A stretch of DNA of 64,000 bases from Microvirga sp. TS319 (GCF_041276405.1 NZ_JBGGGT010000002.1:3263001-3327000), one strand, 5' to 3'. Shown: positions 45,414-54,943, counted from the stretch's first letter. Notes: generated from the letters alone by a model not told the origin. A program made the numbers and translations.

Positions 45414-47366
45414 ATGATTGCTGTACGAGCGCACGAGACGGCGCGGGACAAGGAACGATTTCAGCTTCTTGTCGACGCCGTCACGGATTACGCCATTTAT
45501 ATGCTTGATCCGAATGGGATCATCGCAAGTTGGAACTCCGGAGCACAGCGCTTTAAAGGTTATATCGAAAGCGAAATCCTCGGAGAGCACTTTTCCCGCT
45601 TCTACACGGATGAGGATCGCGCCACGAACCTGCCGCAGCGCGCTCTCGAGACGGCAGCCCGCGAAGGCAAGTTCGAGGCCGAGGGCTGGCGCGTGCGCAA
45701 GGACGGCACCCACTTCTGGGCGCATGTGGTCATCGACCCGATTTGGGACGGCAGTGGCAACCTCCTGGGCTACGCCAAGATCACCCGCGACCTCACGGAG
45801 CGCCGCAAGGTCGAAAACGCCCTGAAGGAAAGCGAGGAGCGCTTCCGTCTACTGGTGCAGGGCGTCACGGATTGCGCCATCTACATGCTCGATCCCGGGG
45901 GCCACGTCTCAAACTGGAATCCTGGAGCGGAGCGCATCAAGGGCTACACCGAAGACGAGATTCGGGGCCAGCACTTTTCCCGCTTCTACACGGACGAGGA
46001 CCGCGCCACGAACCTGCCGCAGCGCGCTCTCGAGACGGCTGCCCGCGAAGGCAAGTTCGAGGCCGAAGGCTGGCGCGTGCGCAAGGATGGAACCCGCTTC
46101 TGGGCCAGCGTCCTCATCGACCCGATCTACAACAACTTCGGAACGCTGATCGGCTACGCCAAGATCACGCGCGACATCACCGAGCGCCGCGACGCGCAGG
46201 AGGCGCTGGCCCAGGCTCAGGCGGCGCTGTTCCAGTCGCAGAAGATGGAAACCGTCGGGCAGCTGACGGGAGGCATCGCGCACGACTTCAACAATCTCCT
46301 GACGATCATCGTCAACAACCTGGACCTGTTGACCCGCAACGTGACCGGCGCCCGGGAGACCCGCCTCATCGAAAGCGCGCAGCGCGCGGCCGAGCGGGGC
46401 GCGAAGCTGACCCAGCAGCTTCTGGCCTTCTCCCGCCGTCAGCCTCTCCAGCCGACGCTGCACGATCCAAACGCGCTGATCGTCGGTTTCGAGGCAGTCC
46501 TGCGCCGGGCCTGCGGCGAGATGGTGAAACTGCGGCTTTCCCTTCCCTCCCGCATCAGCACGATCAGCGTGGACGGGGCCCAGTTCGAGGCCGCCCTTCT
46601 CAACCTCGTCGTCAATGCCCGCGACGCCATGCCGGAGGGCGGCGACCTGACGATCTCACTCGACGACACCGTTCTCGACGGGCCGCGGGCCGCCGCCAAG
46701 AACATCACGCCCGGTCCCTATGTCCGTCTGACGGTCCGGGACACCGGCTGCGGCATGACGAAGGAAGTCGCCTCGCGGGTGTTCGAGCCCTTCTTCACCA
46801 CGAAGGAAATCGGCAAAGGCACGGGCCTCGGACTGAGCCAGGTCTATGGCTTCATCACGCAGTCGGGCGGGTATATCGAACTTGAGAGCGAACCGGGTCG
46901 CGGCACCATCATCGCCATGCTGCTTCCCTCCCATGGCGACGGACAGGGCGATCCAGGCGAAGAGGATTCCGCGGAGGCGATCAGGCCCACCCGCGACACC
47001 GCCGGGACCGTGCTGATCGTCGAGGACGAGCCCGCCGTGCTGGATGTGGCCACGGAGATCTTCGACAGCCTCGGATACGACGTGTTGACCGCCTCCGATT
47101 CGACGCAGGCCCTCGAAGTGCTCGAACGGGACGTGCCCATCGACGTGCTGTTCAGCGACGTGGTCATGCCCAACGGCATGAACGGCTTCGAATTGTCCCG
47201 CAAGGCTCGCGAGCTCAGGCCCGGCATCAAGGTCCTGCTCGCGTCCGGCTATCCCATGTCGGCCCTGCCCTCGGAAGGATTCGAGGAGGGTGTCTCCTTC
47301 ATCAGCAAACCCTATCGCTGGACGGAGCTGGCCGACAAGCTCCGCACCCTGCGGACCAGCTCCTGA
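45414..47366 (+). CDS. hybrid sensor histidine kinase with two PAS domains and C-terminal receiver
   Basis: 650 residues, no membrane segment. PAS1 about 14-130 and PAS2 about 142-258, each closing with a PAC-like ITRDxTERR. Histidine-kinase DHp with phospho-His at 290 (GGIAHDFNNLL), ATPase N box NLVVNARDAM, G boxes DTGCGM and GTGLGLS. Receiver with phospho-Asp at about 582 (LFSDVVMP). Cytoplasmic PAS sensing suggests light, redox or small-molecule input. A 41-residue stretch is identical in both PAS domains (59-99 and 187-227), pointing to recent duplication or conversion. No partner regulator is adjacent. Confidence 0.95.
   Translation: MIAVRAHETARDKERFQLLVDAVTDYAIYMLDPNGIIASWNSGAQRFKGYIESEILGEHFSRFYTDEDRATNLPQRALETAAREGKFEAEGWRVRKDGTHFWAHVVIDPIWDGSGNLLGYAKITRDLTERRKVENALKESEERFRLLVQGVTDCAIYMLDPGGHVSNWNPGAERIKGYTEDEIRGQHFSRFYTDEDRATNLPQRALETAAREGKFEAEGWRVRKDGTRFWASVLIDPIYNNFGTLIGYAKITRDITERRDAQEALAQAQAALFQSQKMETVGQLTGGIAHDFNNLLTIIVNNLDLLTRNVTGARETRLIESAQRAAERGAKLTQQLLAFSRRQPLQPTLHDPNALIVGFEAVLRRACGEMVKLRLSLPSRISTISVDGAQFEAALLNLVVNARDAMPEGGDLTISLDDTVLDGPRAAAKNITPGPYVRLTVRDTGCGMTKEVASRVFEPFFTTKEIGKGTGLGLSQVYGFITQSGGYIELESEPGRGTIIAMLLPSHGDGQGDPGEEDSAEAIRPTRDTAGTVLIVEDEPAVLDVATEIFDSLGYDVLTASDSTQALEVLERDVPIDVLFSDVVMPNGMNGFELSRKARELRPGIKVLLASGYPMSALPSEGFEEGVSFISKPYRWTELADKLRTLRTSS
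45588..45710 (+). repeat. internal PAS repeat, copy 1
   Basis: 123 bases that recur at 45972-46094 with only a few, mostly silent, differences. Encodes HFSRFYTDEDRATNLPQ and onward. Confidence 0.85.
45972..46094 (+). repeat. internal PAS repeat, copy 2
   Basis: Second copy of the 123-base PAS segment, 384 bases (128 codons) after the first. Confidence 0.85.
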
Positions 47367-47679
47367 GCATCCCTCCATCGCCTTGTCCCGGCCGCCTCAT
47401 GAAAGCGTGGGTGGCCGCATCGAATGCGGCCATGATGGAGTCCGTTGCGATACCCTCCCTCATCATGCCCGGCCTTGTGCCGGGCATCCACGTCCTTGAG
47501 GCGCAGTGGCTCCCAGGACCTGGATGGCCGGGTCGAGCCCGGCCATGATGGTGAAAGACCACGGCGGGAACGGAGCACCGTCACCGACCAGCGCATCGTG
47601 CGGACCCGGCTGGCCGCGCTCGCGAAAAGTGGATCCGGTTTTCACGAACGTGGCCCTTCGGGTCCACTCGAACGATGCT
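47367..47679. repeat. gene-free stretch of type C and B repeats
   Basis: Type C: GTGGGTGGCCGCATCGAATGCGGCCATGATGG (about 47408-47439), ATGCCCGGCCTTGTGCCGGGCATCCACGTCC (47464-47494) and GGATGGCCGGGTCGAGCCCGGCCATGATGG (47522-47551). Then a type B unit GCGCATCGTGCGGACCCGG ... CGAACGATGCTC (47590-47682) reaching the RTX stop. No gene. Confidence 0.75.
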
Positions 47680-48450
47680 CTAGACCAGGATGAAGCTGTG
47701 GGCGGTGAGACGGTGGACGCCGACGAGATCGATCTCACCCATGATCGGCGGGTTCCAGGTCGGGTCGGAAGCACTGCGGAACTGCACGATCGTGTGCCCG
47801 CCGATATGATCGTAGCGCACCTGCAGGCCCGTGCTGTCGTCGAACTGAGCGGTGCCGAGAAACTTCGGAGCGCCCGGTGTGAGGAAGGGGCTGAGGAAGT
47901 TCTGGTAGTTCGAGAGATCGATTACATCCTTCCTGTCCTCGAAGTCGAGGATCACGTCCCGCCTGCCCTCGCCGGGAGCACTCGTGGAGACATTGGTTGG
48001 GCCGGTGACGCCGACCCAGAAGCGGAACGTGTCCTCGCCCCGGCCACCGAAAAGGGTATCGCAGCCCTTCGACCCGTCGAGGACGTCATTGCCGTTGCCG
48101 CCGCTGAGGAAGTCGTTGCCATTGTCGAATTCGATATCGCCGCCGACGAGCGTGTCGTTTCCATTGCCGCCGAACAGCCTATCGCTGCCGGAACTGCCGA
48201 ACAGGCGATCATTACCGCCGTCGCCAAAGAGCCAATCGGAGTCTCCGATGACGAAATAGCTGCCCGACACGGTATCATCGCCATTGCCCGCATGGATCTC
48301 GTCCCTCCCGCGCCCGCCCGTGATGGTATCGTTACCGCTGCCACCGAAGATGAGGTTCCGGTCGGTTGCGGACGGGATGCCCGATACGCCCGTGGAATGT
48401 TCCGTCGGAGAAATCAGATCGCCGCGGCTGGTGCCGAAGACTCGTGCCAT
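47680..48450 (-). CDS. RTX-type calcium-binding protein (hemolysin repeat)
   Basis: 256 residues. About ten GGxGxDxUx nonapeptides in two to three blocks: FGGSGNDTITGGRGRDEI, FGDGGNDRLFGSSGSDRLFGG, GGNGNDVLDG and FGGRGEDTF. These bind calcium and mark proteins for type I secretion. The C-terminal part (VILDFEDRKDVIDLSNY) is the usual M10-type end. ATG 48450 has GGAGGGG seven bases upstream; ATG 48483 is an alternative. No type I transporter gene is nearby, so export would use a distant system. Confidence 0.85.
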   Translation of the reverse strand: MARVFGTSRGDLISPTEHSTGVSGIPSATDRNLIFGGSGNDTITGGRGRDEIHAGNGDDTVSGSYFVIGDSDWLFGDGGNDRLFGSSGSDRLFGGNGNDTLVGGDIEFDNGNDFLSGGNGNDVLDGSKGCDTLFGGRGEDTFRFWVGVTGPTNVSTSAPGEGRRDVILDFEDRKDVIDLSNYQNFLSPFLTPGAPKFLGTAQFDDSTGLQVRYDHIGGHTIVQFRSASDPTWNPPIMGEIDLVGVHRLTAHSFILV

Positions 48451-48497
48451 GTCATCCCCTCCCGTAATCAGAGTGTCTGCCATGCCCCCGTAGAGAG

Positions 48498-48503
48498 ATT
48501 ATA
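48498..48503 (-). promoter_or_regulatory. candidate -10 element of the RTX gene
   Basis: Minus-strand TATAAT about 48 bases upstream of the preferred start. No matching -35 was found at the usual spacing. Confidence 0.35.
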
Positions 48504-48770
48504 GCCGGTTCGGGGCCGCGGGCCTGTTGGGCAATGGCCGTACTCCATGCGGATCACTCTCGCATCCTGCAGAGAGATTGCACACGGGATGGCGTTTCCG
48601 TCCGCCTCGCTGGCGGGAATCACATCCGTCCGGCCCTTGGAAGGCACGAGCTGCCTCCACTTGCGTGGAATCAGCTCTTTTCTTTGCTGTGCCGCATTTT
48701 TTGGACGGCGAACCGGATCCACTTCGCCGAAAAATGCTCTAGCATTCCGACGACACGAAACGGGTATGCC

Positions 48771-49406
48771 ATGTATCAGCCGCCGCACTTTCGCGAGGAT
48801 CGCCTCGAGGTTCAGCATGCACTCGTCAGGGCGCACCCCTTGGGCCTGCTCGTGACCTATGGGAAGACAGGCCTCGCGGCCAATCCCATCCCTTTCATGC
48901 TGGATGAGGAGGCGTCTCAGCTGGGCACGCTGCGGGGGCATCTCTCCCGCGCCAATCCGCAGTGGCGCGATTTCGACCCGGCTCTGGAAGCCCTCGTGGT
49001 CTTCCAGGGGACGCAAACCTATATCACGCCGTCCTGGTACGAGGCCAAACGCGCGCACGGAAAGGTCGTGCCGACCTGGAACTACGCCATCGTTCAGGCC
49101 TATGGGACCCTGCGGGTCATCGACGATCCCGCCTGGCTCCTGAACCAGGTCTCGGCCATGACGTCCCTCCGGGAGGCCACACGGCCCGAGCCGTGGGCCG
49201 TCAGCGACGCGCCCTCCGATTTCCTGGATGCGCAACTGAAGGGGATCATCGGCGTGGAGATCGAGATCGCGCGCATCGAAGGCAAATGGAAGGTGAGCCA
49301 GAACAGGCCGCAAGCAGATCGCAAAGGCGTTGTCGCCGGTCTGCGTGAAGATGGTGGCGAGCCTGCCCTTCAAATGGCCGATCTCGTCGAGACACGAGGG
49401 ATATGA
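48771..49406 (+). CDS. FMN-binding PaiB-like protein
   Basis: 211 residues of the PaiB/transcriptional-regulator-like flavin family: MYQPPHFREDRLEVQHALVRAHPLG, then the WRDFDPALEALVVFQGTQTYITPSWY block and VPTWNYAIVQAYG. Family members bind FMN/haem-type ligands; Bacillus PaiB is a repressor-like partner of acetyltransferase PaiA. It overlaps the next gene (an acetyltransferase) by ATGA, repeating the PaiAB arrangement in reverse order. The start at 48771 avoids an unrelated upstream extension. Confidence 0.88.
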   Translation: MYQPPHFREDRLEVQHALVRAHPLGLLVTYGKTGLAANPIPFMLDEEASQLGTLRGHLSRANPQWRDFDPALEALVVFQGTQTYITPSWYEAKRAHGKVVPTWNYAIVQAYGTLRVIDDPAWLLNQVSAMTSLREATRPEPWAVSDAPSDFLDAQLKGIIGVEIEIARIEGKWKVSQNRPQADRKGVVAGLREDGGEPALQMADLVETRGI

Positions 49407-49861
49407 TGCAGATCGTCCCTTGCGATTGTCATACCCTGGACGCCTGGACGGCACTTCGACGGGAACTGTGGCCGGACACCTCCGTAGCGGACCACGTCCT
49501 GGAAGCCCGGGCGGCTCTCGAAGATCCCGGCCAGGCCATGGCCTTCCTGGCGCAGGATGCACGTGGCGCGCCGGCAGGTTTCGCAGAGGCGGCGCTCCGT
49601 CATGACTACGTGAACGGATGCGCCACGTCCCCGGTCGCCTTCCTGGAGGGAATCTACGTCCGTCCGGCCTTTCGAAAGCAGGGCGTTGCCCGCCTGCTGA
49701 TCGAAGCAGTCGAGAAATGGGCCCGGGATCTCGGCTGCGCGGAACTGGCCTCAGATGTGGAGCTTCACAATCAGATCTCTCACATCTTGCATCTGGCGGC
49801 AGGCTTCGAGGAGACCGAGCGGGTCGTCTATTATCGCAAGCCGCTCGGCCCCCGCCGGTAA
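49403..49861 (+). CDS. aminoglycoside 6'-N-acetyltransferase-like GNAT (AAC(6')-I type)
   Basis: 152 residues. The AAC(6') subfamily pattern is visible in YVNGCATSPVAFLEGIYV, then the acetyl-CoA loop RKQGVARLLIEAVEKWA and ELASDVELHNQISHILH, ending GFEETERVVYYRK. Members of this group acetylate aminoglycosides at the 6' amine; some chromosomal ones are silent or act on other amines. Coupled by ATGA to PaiB. No IS flanks it and codon use is normal, so it seems resident. Confidence 0.85.
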   Translation: MMQIVPCDCHTLDAWTALRRELWPDTSVADHVLEARAALEDPGQAMAFLAQDARGAPAGFAEAALRHDYVNGCATSPVAFLEGIYVRPAFRKQGVARLLIEAVEKWARDLGCAELASDVELHNQISHILHLAAGFEETERVVYYRKPLGPRR

Positions 49862-49867
49862 TCTCCG

Positions 49868-50011
49868 CGCATCGGATCCACTTCTGGGATTGAATCCAAT
49901 GCTCCCATCTTGGAAAGAGCGCATCGTTGCGAGCGGACCCGAAGGGCCGCGTCAGCGAATACCGGGTCCACTTTTCGCTGGCGCGGCCCGCTGGGTCCGC
50001 ACGATGCGCTA
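49868..50011. repeat. palindromic repeat pair
   Basis: A decayed type A unit (GCGCATCGGATCCACTTCTGG...AATCCAATGCTCCC) then a long type B unit GCGCATCGTTGCG...CGCACGATGCGC (49919-50010) interrupted by an inserted GGCCGCGTCAGCG/CGCTGGCGCGGCC stem. Confidence 0.75.
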
Positions 50012-50053
50012 TCGGATCTTCCCGTTTCCATCGAGGCCCGCTACACCTTGCCC

Positions 50054-50662
50054 ATGACCGACGGATTGATCCTTCACCCCGACGACAAGCACCGCTGCTG
50101 GTGGCCCGGCACGGATCCCTTCTATGTCGCCTATCACGACACCGAATGGGGCGTGCCCGAATTCGATGACCGGGCCCTCTTCGAGAAGCTCATTCTTGAC
50201 GGGTTCCAGGCGGGCCTCTCCTGGATCACGATCCTGCGCAAGCGCGAGAATTTCAGGAAGGCCTTCGCCGGCTTCGATCCTGCCGTGATCGCGCGGTTCG
50301 ACCAGTCGCATGTGGAAGCGCTCATGCTCGACAAGGGCATCGTACGCAACCGCGCCAAGATCGAGGCGACGATCGCGGGCGCGCGCGCATGGCTCGACAT
50401 TCAGGAGCGGAAGGGCTTTTCCGCCTTTCTCTGGGGTTTCATCGACGGCCGCCCGATTCAGAACAACCTGGTCAGCCGCAGCCACGTCCAGGCGGAAACG
50501 GACGTCTCGCGGCGCATCTCGAAAGCCTTGAAAGCGGAGGGCTTCAACTTCGTCGGGCCCACTATCGTCTATGCCTTCATGCAGGCGGTCGGCATGGCGA
50601 ACGACCATCTCGTCGGCTGCTATCGCCACGCGGAATGCGCAGCACTCGCCGAGACGCTCTGA
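50054..50662 (+). CDS. tag: DNA-3-methyladenine glycosylase I
   Basis: 202 residues. Tag family start with zinc-type Cys (HRCWWPGTDPFYVAYHDTEWG), EKLILDGFQAGLSWITILRKR and the C-terminal VGPTIVYAFMQAVGMANDH with zinc ligands GCYRHAEC. It excises 3-methyladenine in base-excision repair. ATG 50054 is the normal start; upstream in-frame sequence runs through a repeat. The next gene starts at the following base. Confidence 0.95.
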   Translation: MTDGLILHPDDKHRCWWPGTDPFYVAYHDTEWGVPEFDDRALFEKLILDGFQAGLSWITILRKRENFRKAFAGFDPAVIARFDQSHVEALMLDKGIVRNRAKIEATIAGARAWLDIQERKGFSAFLWGFIDGRPIQNNLVSRSHVQAETDVSRRISKALKAEGFNFVGPTIVYAFMQAVGMANDHLVGCYRHAECAALAETL

Positions 50663-51253
50663 ATGGCGAAGGAACCTCGCGTCTGGCAGCGGATGCTCTC
50701 CGGCCGCCGCCTCAACCTGCTCGATCCCTCGCCTCTCGACGTGGAGCTCGACGACATCGCGCACGGCCTCGCGCGCGTCGCGCGCTGGAACGGCCAGACC
50801 ATCGGCGGGCACATCTTCTCCGTGGCGCAGCACAGCCTTCTCGTCGAGGCCATCGCCGATCATTTCGATCCGGACATGCCGCGGACGACGCGCCTCGCAG
50901 TGCTCCTGCACGATGCGCCGGAATACGTGATCGGCGACATCATCTCGCCGTTCAAGGCCGTGATCGGCGACGCCTACAAGGCCATCGAGGCGGGGCTGCT
51001 CGGCGCGATCCACCTGCATTTCGGGCTGCCCGCGGCCCCGAGCGCCGCCCTGAAACGCTTCATCAAGCAGGCTGACCGGCAGGCCGCCTATCTCGAAGCG
51101 ACGCATCTCGCGGGCTTCGGGCGCGAAGAAGCGATCAGGTTCTTCGGACGCCCCGAGCCTATGCCCCGCGACGTTCAGGCGCTTCTCGACCCCTGGCCCG
51201 TGGCCGAGGCGGAGGATCGCTTCCGCGAGCGCGTTCTCGCCGCTCTGGCTTGA
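50663..51253 (+). CDS. HD-domain hydrolase (YfbR-like)
   Basis: 196 residues with HD-family metal ligands: SVAQHSLLVEAIADH, AVLLHDAPEYVIGD (HD pair) and FIKQADRQAAYLE. Related to 5'-deoxynucleotidase YfbR and other HD phosphohydrolases that remove nucleotide phosphates. It begins at the base after the tag stop, so it is translated from the same mRNA. A role in cleaning damaged nucleotides is an inference. Confidence 0.88.
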   Translation: MAKEPRVWQRMLSGRRLNLLDPSPLDVELDDIAHGLARVARWNGQTIGGHIFSVAQHSLLVEAIADHFDPDMPRTTRLAVLLHDAPEYVIGDIISPFKAVIGDAYKAIEAGLLGAIHLHFGLPAAPSAALKRFIKQADRQAAYLEATHLAGFGREEAIRFFGRPEPMPRDVQALLDPWPVAEAEDRFRERVLAALA

Positions 51254-51257
51254 CGCC

Positions 51258-51776
51258 ATGCCGACGCTCCATGTCTGTCCCCTCTCCAGGCTGAAGGAGA
51301 CGGTCGCGTCCGTCGGCCCGAGCCACATGGTGAGCCTCCTAGGCGTAGGCGCGAGCGTGGAGCGGCCGGATATCATCCCGCCGGACCGTCATCTCGTGAT
51401 CGGCGTCAGCGATATCGTCGAGCCGATGGATGGGCATGTGCTGGCCGGACCCGAGCACATGGAGCGGCTTCTCGCCTTCGTGCGTGCCTGGGATCGGGAC
51501 GCCCCCCTGCTCTTCCATTGCTGGGCGGGAATCAGCCGCTCGACGGCGGCGGCCTATATCGCCGCCTGCGCTCTCGCGCCAGAGCGGGACGAGGGCGAGC
51601 TTGCCCTTGCCTTAAGGGCAGCCGCCCCATCGGCCACGCCCAATGCGCGTTTCGTGGCTCTCGCCGACGAACGCCTCGAACGCCGGGGCCGCATGGTGGA
51701 GGCTATCCGGGCCATCGGCCGGGGAGCGGAGGCTATGGAAGGGGCCCCCTTCATGTTACAGATTAACAGGGGCTAG
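51258..51776 (+). CDS. protein tyrosine/dual-specificity phosphatase-like protein
   Basis: 172 residues. The phosphatase loop HCWAGISRSTAAAYI has the Cys-x5-Arg signature. It lies four bases after the HD gene stop in a tag-HD-phosphatase operon. The substrate is unknown; possibly a nucleotide or phosphoprotein. Confidence 0.87.
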   Translation: MPTLHVCPLSRLKETVASVGPSHMVSLLGVGASVERPDIIPPDRHLVIGVSDIVEPMDGHVLAGPEHMERLLAFVRAWDRDAPLLFHCWAGISRSTAAAYIAACALAPERDEGELALALRAAAPSATPNARFVALADERLERRGRMVEAIRAIGRGAEAMEGAPFMLQINRG

Positions 51777-51829
51777 AGCGATTCCGTCCGGACGAGGGCT
51801 GCCCCGAAGCTGAATCCGGAGGGGCTTTC

Positions 51830-54535
51830 GTGGACGACGCGTTGATCGGCTTTGCCATTCTTCTGGCTGTTCTCATCGGGATCGGCGCTCCTGTTGCAGC
51901 CGTCATCGCCCTGGTCCTGGCGCACCGGTCGCGGCGGGACCTGCGCGGTCTTCTGCTGCGCCTGGACCGGGTCGAGGCGGAACTCCGGGCGTCGCGGGGG
52001 ACTTCCGACGCAGTCCCCGGGCAAGGCCCCGCAATTCCTGCGGAACCGGTCCCGGCCCAGCCGATGCCGGCCGCCCCGCCCGAGCCCGAGGAGGTCAGGC
52101 CGACCTCCGTTCCACCGATCTCCGCCGCTGCGGCCCGGCCAGCCCCGCCCCGCCAGGATCTGGAGGAAACGCTCGGCTCCCGCTGGGCCGTGTGGGTCGG
52201 CGGGGTGGCCCTGGCCCTCGGTGGCATCTTCCTCGTCCGCTATTCCATCGAGCAGAACCTGCTCGATCCTCGGACCCGCATCGTGCTCGGCATCCTGTTC
52301 GCGCTCGCCCTCGTCGGGACCGGCGAATGGATGCGTCGCCGCGCAAGTGGCTTCGATCTGCCGGGATTTTCGAGCGCCAACGTTCCGAGCATCCTTACGG
52401 CGGCGGGCATCTGCACAGCCTTCGCGTCGGCCTATGCAGCCTATGCTCTCTACGGCCTCATCGGCCCCGGCGCGACCTTCGTGACGCTCGGGCTCATCGC
52501 GGTTCTCGCCATGGTGGCCTCGACGCTCCATGGTCCGACCCTGGCCGCCCTGGGCCTGCTCGGCGCCATGGGAAGCCCGCTCCTCGTCTCCTCGGACGAA
52601 CCGCAACCCTGGGCGCTCGTGGTCTATCTCGCCTTCGTGGTCCTGCCCGCCTATGGCGTCGCGCGGCTCCGGCTCTGGCGCTGGCTGGCGCTTGCGGCGG
52701 CGACCGGCGTGCTCCTATGGACCCTGCCCATCTTCTTCATCCGCGAGGCGAACGGGCTTCCGGCCATGGTGCATCTGGTGCTCCAGGCGGGCCTTGCCGC
52801 CTTCTTCCTTGCCGCCGATCCCTATCGCCATGTGCCGGACGACGAGGCGCTGATCGACAGAGCCGCCAGCGTGGCCCTGCTCGCCTTCGCCCTGGCCGGA
52901 ATCCTCGTGACGTGCTCCATCGGTACGGGCGACGGGCGGCCCGTCTTCGTGAGCGCCCTGGCGCTCGTTCTCCTGGCCGCTGGCATCCGCATCGCCAATG
53001 TCTCGGCGGCGGCTGCGAGCAGCGCCGTTCTGGCGGCCGGGGCGCTGGTGGTCTGGCCCCTTGCGGGCGAGATCGGGAATGCCCCGGAGAACCTGTTCTC
53101 TCAGAATGGAGATGTCTTCGCCGTTCGCCCCTACGCCCTCGACACCTATCTCACCCTGGCGGCGCTCCTGCCACCGGCGATCGCGGGAGCGAGCCTATGG
53201 CGGCTGGCGCGGTCCCAGGGCCTGCGCCTTCCAGTCGCCGCATGGTATGCGGCGGCAGCGGGCGCCGGTCCGCTCCTTGCCCTTGTCGCCGCCTATTGGC
53301 GTGTGACCGCGTTCGAACGCAGCCTCTCCTTCGCTCTCGTGGCGGGCGTTCTGGCCCTCGCCTTCGTGCTTGCCGCCCAATGGCTCATGCGGCACAGGGC
53401 AACGGACGAGGATGTGGCCATCCGCCTCGGATTGGGGGCCACCGCCTCGGCTGCTCTCGGCGCCGTGGCGCTCGGCCTGACTTTCGCACTCGAGAAAGGC
53501 ATGCTGACCGTTGCCTTCGCGCTGTCGGCCCTCGGAACGGCCTGGGTCGCGGAGCGCATCGCGATCCCGGCTTTGCGCTATGCGGTGGGTGCCATCGGCC
53601 TCATCGTGCTGGGACGGCTGATCTGGGATCCCACCATCGTCGGCGGCGATCCAGGCCCCATGATCGTGAACTGGCTTCTCTGGGGCTACGGGGTTCCCGC
53701 CGTCTCCTTCTGGCTGGCGGGACGCCTGCTGGAGCGGAGCGGCCGCGACCGGGTCGTCCAGCTCGCCGAGAGCCTCGCCATCGTCTTCGCGGCCTTTCTG
53801 GTCTTCTTCGAGATCCGCCATGCCCTCCACGCGGGCGATCCGCTGGCGACCGATTTCAGCCTGCTGGAAGCCGGCCTCGTTGCGACCGAGAGTCTCGCCT
53901 TCGCGATCCTGCTCACGCGGATGAGCGTCCGGCGCCCCGATCCGGTCTATCGATGGGGATCCCTGATCTTCAAGGCGGCCTCGTTCGGTCTCTCCGCCAT
54001 CGGGCTTCTCCTGGTCGAAAACCCGCTCATCTCGGGGCATCCGGTGTCGGGCGGGACCGTCTTCAACAGCCTGATCCTCACCTATCTCCTGCCTGCGATC
54101 CTTGCGGGAGCACTGGCATGGACCGAGCAGCGCGCCAGACCTTGGATCCATGCCCTGGCCTCCGCGATCCTGAGCCTCGTTCTGCTGAGCGCCTATATCG
54201 GGCTGGCTATCCGGCGGATTTTCCAGGGGCCGAAGCTGGACGTTTTCTGGCGCGGCTTCGCCCAAGGGGAGCAATGGAGCTATTCCGTGGCGCTGCTGCT
54301 CATCGGCATCGCGCTTTTGGGTTACGGAATCCTTCGCGGCAACCGCTTTGCACGTATCGCCTCGGCGGTCTATCTTGTGCTGGCCGTTCTGAAGGTGTTC
54401 ATCGTCGACCTGTCCAATCTGGAAGGCGTGATGCGGGCCCTGTCATTTATTGGCCTCGGGCTTGTTCTCATCGGGATCGGCCTCGTTTATCAGAGATTCC
54501 TCGTCCGACGGCCGAGCAATGCCGCCATTTCGTGA
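51830..54535 (+). CDS. DUF2339 large polytopic membrane protein
   Basis: 901 residues starting at GTG 51830 (GGAGGGG seven bases upstream). A short N-terminal helix, a Pro-rich linker (about 65-100), then some 25 hydrophobic segments, with the DUF2339 start [21 protein letters not shown] and the last pair [20 protein letters not shown]2339 proteins are uncharacterised membrane proteins. It overlaps no gene; xseB follows 37 bases after its stop. Confidence 0.9.
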   Translation: MDDALIGFAILLAVLIGIGAPVAAVIALVLAHRSRRDLRGLLLRLDRVEAELRASRGTSDAVPGQGPAIPAEPVPAQPMPAAPPEPEEVRPTSVPPISAAAARPAPPRQDLEETLGSRWAVWVGGVALALGGIFLVRYSIEQNLLDPRTRIVLGILFALALVGTGEWMRRRASGFDLPGFSSANVPSILTAAGICTAFASAYAAYALYGLIGPGATFVTLGLIAVLAMVASTLHGPTLAALGLLGAMGSPLLVSSDEPQPWALVVYLAFVVLPAYGVARLRLWRWLALAAATGVLLWTLPIFFIREANGLPAMVHLVLQAGLAAFFLAADPYRHVPDDEALIDRAASVALLAFALAGILVTCSIGTGDGRPVFVSALALVLLAAGIRIANVSAAAASSAVLAAGALVVWPLAGEIGNAPENLFSQNGDVFAVRPYALDTYLTLAALLPPAIAGASLWRLARSQGLRLPVAAWYAAAAGAGPLLALVAAYWRVTAFERSLSFALVAGVLALAFVLAAQWLMRHRATDEDVAIRLGLGATASAALGAVALGLTFALEKGMLTVAFALSALGTAWVAERIAIPALRYAVGAIGLIVLGRLIWDPTIVGGDPGPMIVNWLLWGYGVPAVSFWLAGRLLERSGRDRVVQLAESLAIVFAAFLVFFEIRHALHAGDPLATDFSLLEAGLVATESLAFAILLTRMSVRRPDPVYRWGSLIFKAASFGLSAIGLLLVENPLISGHPVSGGTVFNSLILTYLLPAILAGALAWTEQRARPWIHALASAILSLVLLSAYIGLAIRRIFQGPKLDVFWRGFAQGEQWSYSVALLLIGIALLGYGILRGNRFARIASAVYLVLAVLKVFIVDLSNLEGVMRALSFIGLGLVLIGIGLVYQRFLVRRPSNAAIS

Positions 54536-54572
54536 GATGGCGGAACGACAACGATTTTTGACGGATAGCTGC

Positions 54573-54821
54573 ATGACCGACACCACTTCCATCAAGACCC
54601 TCCCCTTCGAGAAGGCCCTGGCCGAACTGGAGGAGATCGTGCGGCGTCTCGAACGTGGCGACGTGCCGCTGGAGGATTCCATCGCCATCTACGAGCGCGG
54701 GGAAGCCCTCAAGAAGCATTGCGAGCAGCTTCTGAAGAAGGCAGAGGCCCGGATCGAGAAAATCACCATCGGCCCCGACGGTGCCGCCTCCGGCACGGCG
54801 CCCCTGGACGTCGACGCTTAG
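54573..54821 (+). CDS. xseB: exodeoxyribonuclease VII small subunit
   Basis: 82 residues with the XseB pattern [27 protein letters not shown] and [16 protein letters not shown]. It is the small subunit of exonuclease VII; the large subunit is not in the window. Followed by palindromic repeats. Confidence 0.95.
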   Translation: MTDTTSIKTLPFEKALAELEEIVRRLERGDVPLEDSIAIYERGEALKKHCEQLLKKAEARIEKITIGPDGAASGTAPLDVDA

Positions 54822-54943
54822 AGCATCGAACCCAAAAGTGGATTCCACGTTTGGGATCCATTCGATGCTCCCTCTATAGAACAGCGCATCGCTTGCTGCG
54901 AAAAACCGGGTCCACTTTTTCGCAGGAACGATGCGCTAATATT
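54822..54943. repeat. palindromic repeat pair, types A and B
   Basis: GAGCATCGAACCCAAAAGTGG...CATTCGATGCTCCC (54822-54872), spacer TCTATAGAACA, then GCGCATCGCTTGCTGCGAAAAACCGG...GGAACGATGCGC (54883-54938). Convergent gap. Confidence 0.85.

Noticed and set aside
52192..54561. 789-codon plus-strand frame within the DUF2339 gene
   Set aside because: Shadow frame rich in Arg, Gly and Pro; the overlapping 901-residue frame has clear membrane segments and a ribosome site.
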